Assembly: GCA_040752595.1 (NCBI GenBank)
Contig: JBFMGX010000019.1
Span: 1-32,880 of the forward strand
Reading direction: 5' to 3'
Length of the DNA: 32,880 nt
Origin: Candidatus Zixiibacteriota bacterium
GTDB taxonomy: Bacteria > Zixibacteria > MSB-5A5 > WJJR01
Both the position numbers and the translations under genes were made by a program. The stretch's first letter is position 1. Each line of letters opens with the position of its first letter. The notes below the pieces were generated by a model. It worked only from the letters and a program-made list of their open reading frames with translations, was not told where the DNA came from and searched no databases. This document shows positions 1 through 5,409 of the stretch, one piece after another.

Positions 1-76
1 ATGCAACGGGTTATGGTCGAGGCGCATAAACGAAAGCCTGAAACTTATGCGTGGGACTTGCGGGACACGACACTAG

Positions 77-195
77 AATCAGTTGCATAACCCCAACGAC
101 TCACTCTCAAGCGTCGTGGCGCCGGGTGCCCACACCCGGCGCTGCGGTCGGGTGTGGGCACCCGACAGCACAGAAATCGGGTTATGCAACTGATT
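77..195. repeat. Nested palindromic element with 17-bp terminal inverted repeats
   Basis: The ends 77-93 and 179-195 are perfect 17-bp inverted repeats (left end AATCAGTTGCATAACCC). Inside lie two further hairpins: 119-142, with 10-bp arms around CCCA, and about 148-165, with 8-bp arms around TGGG. The two inner hairpins are inverted copies of each other, so the whole 119 bp folds as one large palindrome. There is no coding capacity worth naming. It looks like a MITE-like or REP-like mobile palindrome. No target-site duplication was established. Confidence 0.7.
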
Positions 196-258
196 GTAAC
201 AAGATGGAGGATTCAAGGTGCGTCGGGGCTTCGGCATGTGTCGTGCGCGGATTCTTGA

Positions 259-353
259 CCCCTCACCCTACCCTCTCCCCAAAGGGGAGAGGGGAAGTCT
301 AATCTCGCCCTCCGGGAGAAGTCGATCCGCCGCAGGCGGATCGGGTGAGGGCG
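259..353 (-). repeat. REP-like 'CTCACCC...GATCCG' palindromic repeat, copy 1
   Basis: This is one of five copies of a family built from CCCTCACC, a GATCCG/CGGATC hairpin, and CTCTCCCGGAGGGAGAG-type hairpins. Here it reads in the opposite orientation to the other copies. It sits just upstream of the cobA-hemD fusion. No gene is seen in 1-400 beyond this and the nested palindrome. A TATATT hexamer at 365-370 could be a -10 element, but no convincing -35 accompanies it. Confidence 0.75.
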
Positions 354-400
354 TCTTCTTTTCGTATATTCTGTTAGAAAGTCCAAAAGGTTGACAGTCC

Positions 401-1978
401 ATGGATGACCGCGAGCACACAAGCGGGTGCGTATACCTGGTCGGCGCCGGGCCGGGAGAGCCGGAGTTGGTCACCGTCCGGGGCATGCGTCTTTTGCGAA
501 CCTGCGATGTGGTCGTTTATGACGATTTGGTTCCCGACGAGTTGATCGCGGCGCTGCCGGAGGGGGTCGAGCGGCACTATGTCGGGAAGAAGGCCGGCAA
601 ACACAAGTGCTCGCAGGAAGAGATCAATGGGCTTTTGATCCATCTGGCCCAGGCCGGCAAGGCAGTCGTCCGTCTCAAGGGCGGCGATCCCTTCATCTTT
701 GGGCGTGGCGGGGAGGAAGCGCAGGCACTCGCAGAACACGGCATTCCGTTTGAAATCGTGCCCGGAGTCACCTCCGGAATCGCCGCCCCGGCCTTTGCCG
801 GCATCCCATGCACGGACCGACGGAAGGCGTCGTCGGTGACATTTGTCACCGGGCATAAGTCCGTGGGGGAGGAGTCGGCGGACGTGCCGTGGGATTGGAT
901 CGGGCAGGCGCCGTCCGGGACGCTCGTCATCTATATGGGCGTGGGCGAGATTGAGAACATCGTGTCGCGGCTGCTGAATTCCGGCATGCCGCCCGATACA
1001 CCGGCGGCGGCGATCGAGCGTGGGACGTTCCCCACGCAACGTGTGATCTGCGCGGATTTGCGCGAGCTCCCGGAGCAGGTCCGGCAGCAAGGAATCCGTC
1101 CCCCCGCGGTCTTTGTCATCGGCGCGACCGTGAGTCTGCATGACACGCTCCATTGGATCAAGGATCGACCGCTCTTCGGCGTGCGCATCCTGGTGACCAG
1201 GCCGGCCGATCAGGCACTGCCGCTGTACCGATCGCTGCGCGGGCTCGGAGCGGAAGTACAGCCGTTCGCCACGATTGCGACGGTGACGGCGACGGATGAA
1301 GAGGGGTGGCGCGTCTTCGATCGCATCGACCGGGAACGGCGGTGGCTGCTCTTCACGAGTGAAAACGGCGTGCGCTATTTTCTCGAACACTGGCGGGCGC
1401 GACGCGGCGACATCCGTGCGTTGGCCGCGTACAAGATCGCCGCGATCGGGGGGCGCACGGTCGGTGCGCTGCAGGACAACATGCTGTCTGCCGACCTCGT
1501 GTTGGGACAAGCGAAGGAGGCGTCGCCCGCCGACCAACTGGCGTCCCTATTGGCTTCGTCGCCGGCCGTGGTCGTGCGCGTGCGCGGGAGCTCCAGCGAT
1601 TCCACGACGGAGGAGACACTCACGCGGAAGGGAATCGACGTCGTCCCGCTTACGGTCTACAAGACCCACGCGCTCGTCTGGCCCGATGAAGTGAAAGAGA
1701 AATTGACCGCCTATCCCCCGGACCTCGCGCTGTTCACGAGCGGGCCGGCCGTGACGGCTCTGTCGGCGAGTCTGTCGGACGACCAAAGGCGGCAGATTCT
1801 TGCCCGGACGGGAATCGTGACGATCGGGCCGGCGGCATCGAACGCGGTTCGCGCTCTGGGACTGTCGGTGGCGCTGGAAACCGGCACGCGGACGATTTCG
1901 GGAATGGTCCGGGAGTTGGTGGCGTTCTGGCAGGCGAACCGGACCGGGATTATCTCCAGTCTTCCTCCTCGCGCCTGA
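401..1978 (+). CDS. cobA-hemD: Fused uroporphyrinogen-III C-methyltransferase / uroporphyrinogen-III synthase
   Basis: This cytoplasmic bifunctional enzyme of tetrapyrrole synthesis has 525 residues. The N-terminal ~250 residues are a SAM-dependent uroporphyrinogen-III methyltransferase making precorrin-2. The near-N-terminal VGAGPGEPEL loop, RLKGGDPFIFGRGGEEA and VPGVTSG/AGIPCTDR motifs are all present. From about residue 264 (VRILVTRPADQA) a HemD domain follows, which cyclises hydroxymethylbilane to uroporphyrinogen III. Such CobA-HemD fusions are common outside Proteobacteria. The product feeds siroheme (sulfite reductase) and cobalamin. The siroheme link fits the nearby Qmo genes but is an inference. 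ATG 401 is the first start, and homology begins within 15 residues of it. The gene stands alone; the next gene is convergent. Confidence 0.95.
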   Translation: MDDREHTSGCVYLVGAGPGEPELVTVRGMRLLRTCDVVVYDDLVPDELIAALPEGVERHYVGKKAGKHKCSQEEINGLLIHLAQAGKAVVRLKGGDPFIFGRGGEEAQALAEHGIPFEIVPGVTSGIAAPAFAGIPCTDRRKASSVTFVTGHKSVGEESADVPWDWIGQAPSGTLVIYMGVGEIENIVSRLLNSGMPPDTPAAAIERGTFPTQRVICADLRELPEQVRQQGIRPPAVFVIGATVSLHDTLHWIKDRPLFGVRILVTRPADQALPLYRSLRGLGAEVQPFATIATVTATDEEGWRVFDRIDRERRWLLFTSENGVRYFLEHWRARRGDIRALAAYKIAAIGGRTVGALQDNMLSADLVLGQAKEASPADQLASLLASSPAVVVRVRGSSSDSTTEETLTRKGIDVVPLTVYKTHALVWPDEVKEKLTAYPPDLALFTSGPAVTALSASLSDDQRRQILARTGIVTIGPAASNAVRALGLSVALETGTRTISGMVRELVAFWQANRTGIISSLPPRA

Positions 1979-2039
1979 ATCCTCTGAAGTCGGCATGAGC
2001 AATCCGCGGCGTCGCAGTGGCGCACCGTCGTCGGAGGAA

Positions 2040-2055
2040 GCCCGGCCAGCCGGGC
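2040..2055. terminator. Small GC hairpin between convergent genes
   Basis: A 7-bp stem (GCCCGGC/GCCGGGC) with a 2-nt loop lies in the 103-bp gap between the convergent cobA-hemD and AhpD-like genes. There is no T-tract, so its role as a terminator is only suggested by position. Confidence 0.3.
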
Positions 2056-2081
2056 CAGCGCGCCCACCGTGTGGATCGCGT

Positions 2082-2639
2082 TCAGATGCCATCTCGTGGA
2101 TTCATCTCCGGCTCCAAGTCGACGCCGAGCCCGTCAGCGATACGATTGATGTACGCAAAGTACGCCGTCACAGCACATACGTCGTGAATGGCGCGGTCAT
2201 CGAGCCCGGCATCGCGCAGGTGCTGGATGTCCGCCTGGGCGATCGAAGCCGGTTCCCGCGTCAGCTTTTCGACGTACCGACAAATCGCCCGGTCTACGGT
2301 ACCCAGGGGCGCCGTTTTCCAATCCGATCTTAGTTTCTGTACGTCGTCGGTGGACACACCTGTGAGACGGAGATCCTCTCCGTGAGCTTCAATTCAGTAG
2401 TGGCATTGATTGACAGTCGAGACCACAGTGGCGATCATTTCACGTTGGCGCCTGGTCAGAGGAGACCGTCCATACATGACCGCGCGGTAGAGGTCCAAGG
2501 CCGCTGAGAGCACAGGAGCATTCTGCGATTGAATGTGGACAATCTGATACACTCGTCCGGCTCTCTGTATCGACGCATCGAAAATCGACTTCAATTGCCC
2601 GGTCGCTTCTTCGATTGGGATCTTCTTGATCCATGCCAT
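2082..2639 (-). CDS. AhpD-like peroxidase-related protein, probable selenoprotein (CxxU)
   Basis: The 186-codon frame is interrupted once, by TGA at 2394-2396 (codon 82), with the same frame open on both sides. The N-terminal part (from MAWIKKIPIEEATG) and the C-terminal part (AYINRIADGLGVDLEPE) are both typical of the carboxymuconolactone-decarboxylase/AhpD-like peroxidase-related family, whose usual length is about 180-190 residues. The TGA falls where the family has the second Cys of CxxC: Glu67-x11-Cys79-His-Tyr-U82-x3-His86. This reproduces the Glu...CxxC...His spacing of the AhpD active site. The likely role is thiol-dependent peroxide reduction, with selenocysteine as the attacking residue. 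Start ATG 2639 has GGAGG at 2645-2649, five bases upstream; an upstream extension to 2780 would overlap the divergent sigma factor and has no family similarity. Normal termination is also TGA (2082-2084). The alternative is a pseudogene with a single Cys-to-stop mutation. The selenocysteine machinery genes are not in this window. Confidence 0.8.
2363..2391 (-). promoter_or_regulatory. Candidate bacterial SECIS element
   Basis: Immediately downstream of the in-frame UGA, the mRNA forms a 6-bp perfect stem, ACGGAG (2383-2378) with CTCCGT (2372-2367). It closes a 5-nt loop AGGAT (2377-2373). A lower 3-bp helix (2391-2389 with 2365-2363) may extend it past an asymmetric internal loop. Sixteen bases separate UGA from the apical loop, and G is in loop position 2, both as described for bacterial SECIS elements bound by SelB. 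The loop begins AGG, like the one I recall for E. coli fdhF. The hairpin lies within coding sequence, as bacterial SECIS elements do. Confidence 0.65.
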
Positions 2640-2728
2640 ATGGTCCTCCGAGGGAATGTATGCTGCGTCATCGACTCTAATTTGGAGTGAACAATCGTGA
2701 ATTTGATTTGTTTTGCATCTAACAGACA

Positions 2729-3346
2729 ATGCCCGATGCCGGAGACCACAATCGCAATAGTCTTTCCGATCCACGCTCATGGGTGGATCGGCACGGCGAC
2801 ATTCTCTATCGCTTCGCCCTCGCTCGCGTCAAGGATCGCTCCGCCGCGGAGGATCTCGTCCAAGAGACGTTTCTGGCCGCGCTTCAGGCACGCAGCCAGT
2901 TCTCAGGTCTCTCCGACGAACAAACTTGGCTGATATCCATCCTCAAACACAAGGTCTTTGACTACTTCCGCCGGACGAGCAAAGAGGCAATCTCCGATAC
3001 CGATCTCGACTCGTGGACGGAAGACCCTGATTTTCGGACAGGTTCCCTTCTCCCCGGGTCCTGGAAGACGGGAAGACATCCGGCCGATTGGGCGGTCGAT
3101 CCTGACAGCACACTGGAAGCCAAGGAGTTGAGGGGGTTGCTGAAGAAGTGCCTGGATGACCTCCCGAGCTCGCTCTTCCGTGCTTTCACCCTTCGCGAGG
3201 TTGAGGAAATGCCCCCAGAAAAAGTCTGTAACGTTTTGGGGGTCTCTACGACCAACCTGCGAGTCATGATGTACCGGGCCCGCAAGAGTCTGAGACGGTG
3301 CCTGGAGATCCACTGGCTCGAGGAGAGACGAACACGAAAGCGGTGA
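2729..3346 (+). CDS. ECF-type RNA polymerase sigma factor
   Basis: This 205-residue sigma-70 family (extracytoplasmic-function) protein has region 2 at about residues 18-80 (ILYRFALARVKDRSAAEDLVQETF, shown here in two parts by its core AEDLVQETF and the WLISILKHKVFDYFR helix). A linker of roughly 50 residues is followed by region 4 at about 128-195 (LPSSLFRAFTLREVEEM; VLGVSTTNLRVMMYRARKSLR). It directs RNA polymerase to a stress regulon. Its stop lies 4 bp before a zinc-binding anti-sigma gene, the usual arrangement for a sigma/anti-sigma pair. The gene diverges from the AhpD-like selenoprotein gene across about 90 bp, which may hold a shared, autoregulated promoter. ATG 2729 lacks a clear Shine-Dalgarno, but no other ATG precedes region 2. 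Confidence 0.93.
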   Translation: MPDAGDHNRNSLSDPRSWVDRHGDILYRFALARVKDRSAAEDLVQETFLAALQARSQFSGLSDEQTWLISILKHKVFDYFRRTSKEAISDTDLDSWTEDPDFRTGSLLPGSWKTGRHPADWAVDPDSTLEAKELRGLLKKCLDDLPSSLFRAFTLREVEEMPPEKVCNVLGVSTTNLRVMMYRARKSLRRCLEIHWLEERRTRKR

Positions 3347-3350
3347 GGCG

Positions 3351-3665
3351 ATGAAACGAACCTTGGCAATCAAGCTGCGGGCGATGCGCCTGATGAGCCG
3401 CATGATGCCGAGCTGCGAGGACGTAACGCGTCTCGTCTCCGCCGGCATGGACCAGCACCTGTCGTTGGGTGACAGGCTCAAGGTCCGGACACACCTTCTG
3501 TTCTGTCAGTGGTGCTCGATGTTCGAAGAGCAGTTGCGACTCCTCCGCACACTGGTCCGCGAGGAGGCGGGGAGTCTTGATGGTGAGGACTTGGGAGACA
3601 CGGGTCGACTGGTACCGGGGGCGAAGGCCAAGCTCCAGGCGATCTTGATCCGTGAATGCGCGTGA
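3351..3665 (+). CDS. Zinc-binding anti-sigma factor (zf-HC2 / ZAS type)
   Basis: The product is a 104-residue soluble protein. It carries SCEDVTRLVS at about residues 21-30 and the ZAS motif HLLFCQWC (His-x3-Cys-x2-Cys) at about 49-56. It most likely binds the ECF sigma factor encoded 4 bp upstream, with which it should be translationally coupled, and releases it when the zinc/cysteine centre is oxidised or metal is displaced. No membrane segment is visible, so it would sense cytoplasmic thiol or peroxide stress rather than an envelope signal. Family assignment is by motif and position; the inducing signal is an inference. Confidence 0.85.
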   Translation: MKRTLAIKLRAMRLMSRMMPSCEDVTRLVSAGMDQHLSLGDRLKVRTHLLFCQWCSMFEEQLRLLRTLVREEAGSLDGEDLGDTGRLVPGAKAKLQAILIRECA

Positions 3666-3672
3666 ACGGAGA

Positions 3673-3690
3673 TCGGGAGCCTGCTCCCGA
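3673..3690 (+). other. Intercistronic hairpin
   Basis: An 8-bp perfect stem (TCGGGAGC/GCTCCCGA) with a 2-nt loop lies between the anti-sigma stop and the Shine-Dalgarno (AGGAG) of the next gene. It may modulate expression or mRNA stability within the operon. It has no T-tract. Confidence 0.4.
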
Positions 3691-3712
3691 CAGTCTCAAA
3701 AGGAGAAGCGTG

Positions 3713-4162
3713 ATGAAAACACGAAATCCAATTCTGGGTGCACTGGCCGGGATGGCGGGTGGCGTGGCCTTCGGCATGCTGATGGGCATGATGGGCATGT
3801 TGCCGATGGTGGCGCAGTTGGTCGGCAGCCACTCCAGCGTGATCGGATTCCTCGTCCATATGATCAACAGCGCCCTGATCGGCGGAGCCTTCGGGACTCT
3901 TCTCGGCAGCAAAGTGAGAACGCCCGCTCAAGGCGCCGGCTGGGGAGCCGGTTATGGCGTCATCTGGTGGTTTCTTGGCACCCTATTGATTATGCCGATC
4001 TGGCTTGGGATGCCGGCGCAACTTCATGTGGAAGGCATGAAGAATGCCATGCCCAGTCTGATGGGGCATGTCATCTACGGAATCATCACCGGAATCACAT
4101 TCGACCGGCTATCGCACCGGTCGGTGAGCCGGCACGTCGGCGTGTTGTCGACAGCGCGATAA
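3713..4162 (+). CDS. Small polytopic membrane protein, function unknown
   Basis: The product is 149 residues from ATG 3713, which has AGGAG about 8 bases upstream; a longer open frame from 3656 would overlap the anti-sigma gene and lacks a ribosome site. It has about four hydrophobic segments: a Gly/Met-rich one near the N-terminus (GALAGMAGGVAFGMLMGMMG), one around SVIGFLVHMINSALIGGAFG, one around WWFLGTLLIMPIWLGM, and a final one near GHVIYGIITG. The many Met and His residues in and near the membrane could bind a metal, but no known family was recognised. It probably belongs to the sigma-factor operon. Confidence 0.7.
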   Translation: MKTRNPILGALAGMAGGVAFGMLMGMMGMLPMVAQLVGSHSSVIGFLVHMINSALIGGAFGTLLGSKVRTPAQGAGWGAGYGVIWWFLGTLLIMPIWLGMPAQLHVEGMKNAMPSLMGHVIYGIITGITFDRLSHRSVSRHVGVLSTAR

Positions 4163-4208
4163 TCCGAATCAACTGCTACACAAACTGCCCAAAGAAAGGA
4201 GATCGACG

Positions 4209-4703
4209 ATGATCAAACGAACTGCCCTTGTGGCCGCCTTGCTGGCGTTCCCGCTTGCGATGTCCTCAGCGGCACACGCCGACCAGTCGAAGGCCGCGAA
4301 CTCGGTCGCCGTTTGCGGATGCGGCAAGGTGTTCACGCCCGACGACAAGACCGAGTACGTCACGGCGAACGGCAAGTACTACGCCTGTTGTTCGCACACA
4401 TGTCATGAGATGGCTGCGAAGGATCCTGCTGCCGCAGCCCGGATGGCAGAGGCCGCCACGGCAAAGCTCACAGGCACAGCGCGCGTCGATTTGGCAGTGG
4501 CGAACGTTGTTGCCGTCACCGACAAAGGCACCAAGGCAGTGTGCGGATGTGGGAAGGAGTTTGTGATCGACCCTTCGATTCCTTACCTCGAAGTCGACGG
4601 CGAGTCTTATGCCTGTTGCGGCAAGGCCTGCCACGAGATGGCGCTCAAGGACCCGAAAGCGGCGGCCAAAGCGACGCGGGAGAGACTCGCATCTCGCAAG
4701 TAG
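4209..4703 (+). CDS. Secreted cysteine-rich protein with two CGCGK/CC-x3-CHEM repeats
   Basis: This 164-residue protein has a cleavable signal peptide (about residues 1-24, ending AAHA). It carries two tandem copies of a ~55-residue domain. Copy one has CGCGK at 36-40, CC at 60-61 and CHEM at 65-68; copy two has CGCGK at 112-116, CC at 136-137 and CHEM at 141-144. Both are followed by AxKDPxAAA. The five cysteines and one histidine per copy suggest a metal site resembling the YHS/TRASH class of small metal-binding domains. It would act in the periplasm as a metal chaperone, store or thiol sensor. The start at 4209 has AAAGGAG eight bases upstream. It is the last gene of the ECF-sigma cluster. 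Function is not established. Confidence 0.8.
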   Translation: MIKRTALVAALLAFPLAMSSAAHADQSKAANSVAVCGCGKVFTPDDKTEYVTANGKYYACCSHTCHEMAAKDPAAAARMAEAATAKLTGTARVDLAVANVVAVTDKGTKAVCGCGKEFVIDPSIPYLEVDGESYACCGKACHEMALKDPKAAAKATRERLASRK

Positions 4704-4749
4704 GATGCCATTCCTGTGTCTCGCCCGCTCGTGGCGAACTCGCAGGTGC

Positions 4750-4779
4750 CAGGGGAAATTCCGCCATGGGATTTCCCCT
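4750..4779. terminator. Hairpin downstream of the cysteine-rich gene
   Basis: A 12-bp near-perfect stem (AGGGGAAATTCC with GGGATTTCCCCT, one G-T pair) and a 5-nt loop begin 46 bp after the stop codon. It plausibly ends the sigma-factor operon. There is no T-run, so strand and efficiency are uncertain. Confidence 0.4.
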
Positions 4780-4813
4780 TGGTACAGTTGAGGCGATCAC
4801 GATCAACGATGCT

Positions 4814-4891
4814 CTGGGAGGACGACGCACCTGCGGAGCCGTTTCCCACTGTGTCGTCGCGTCCGGTTCTATGGTGACATCGTCCTCCCAG
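4814..4891. repeat. Perfect 12-bp inverted repeat between convergent genes
   Basis: CTGGGAGGACGA (4814-4825) is perfectly repeated in inverted form at 4880-4891, enclosing about 54 bp. It lies between the convergent cysteine-rich gene and the ferritin-like gene. It could be a bidirectional terminator or a small palindromic element. Confidence 0.45.
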
Positions 4892-4916
4892 GGGGGGCGG
4901 AATTCAGCCCGACCAA

Positions 4917-5354
4917 TCAACCGTAGGGGTACATCCCTTTCTTGATGCCGCTCAATTGCTCGAGGATGTGATTGTGCTTGTTCTCATCCTCCAGCAGGTA
5001 GTGCAGGAGGTATTCCTGCACGACCATCTTGCTCCCCTTCAGCGCGGCCAACGCCTGACTGGCCATGGCGACGGTCTTCTTTTCCAGCTCGATATGGTCC
5101 TCGATCATGCCCCAGACATCGCCCAGCTCATCCGGCGTCAGCGTCACCGTCTTCGTGCTCAGTGAGTCGGCGATGAACTCCTGCACGCGGTAGTGCATCT
5201 GCGAATCGCGCTGGATGATCTCCATCACCAGCCGGACGATCGGATTGTCGGTCTTCTCGATGACCCTCCCGGTCGAGGCGACCGAGGCGTTCTCGATCTT
5301 CTGCCAGCTGCGCATGATCGCTACGAGCTCGTCTTGAACCGCCTTCTTGGACAT
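4917..5354 (-). CDS. Small helical, ferritin-like protein downstream of the sulP gene
   Basis: The 145-residue product is almost entirely predicted helix, without signal peptide or membrane segment. Acidic residues and histidines recur at helix-bundle spacing: MEIIQRDSQMH (about 43-53), MIEDHIELEKK (about 82-92) and LLEDENKHNHILEQL near residues 118-132. This pattern resembles ferritin-like or rubrerythrin-like four-helix diiron proteins, but the exact family was not recognised and iron binding is unproven. AAGGAAG lies eight bases before the ATG. It is the last gene of the qmo-sulP cluster, with a gap of about 55 bp from the transporter, so it may share that transcript. Confidence 0.75.
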   Translation of the reverse strand: MSKKAVQDELVAIMRSWQKIENASVASTGRVIEKTDNPIVRLVMEIIQRDSQMHYRVQEFIADSLSTKTVTLTPDELGDVWGMIEDHIELEKKTVAMASQALAALKGSKMVVQEYLLHYLLEDENKHNHILEQLSGIKKGMYPYG

Positions 5355-5409
5355 CGTGTGTGCTTCCTTTCTGTTGTGTGGCCACAGCTATCGTCGTAAC
5401 TCCATACCT

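Noticed and set aside
51-302. Small open frame at the left end
   Set aside because: It spans the nested palindrome and the repeat and has no ribosome site.
374-1537. Long antisense open frame across cobA-hemD
   Set aside because: It has no recognisable protein signature and is the shadow of a clear enzyme gene in GC-rich DNA.
2394-2780. Treating the AhpD-like halves as two separate genes or a pseudogene
   Set aside because: The two halves are in one frame, the TGA is at the catalytic Cys, and a SECIS-like hairpin follows. A selenoprotein explains this better, although a pseudogene is not fully excluded.
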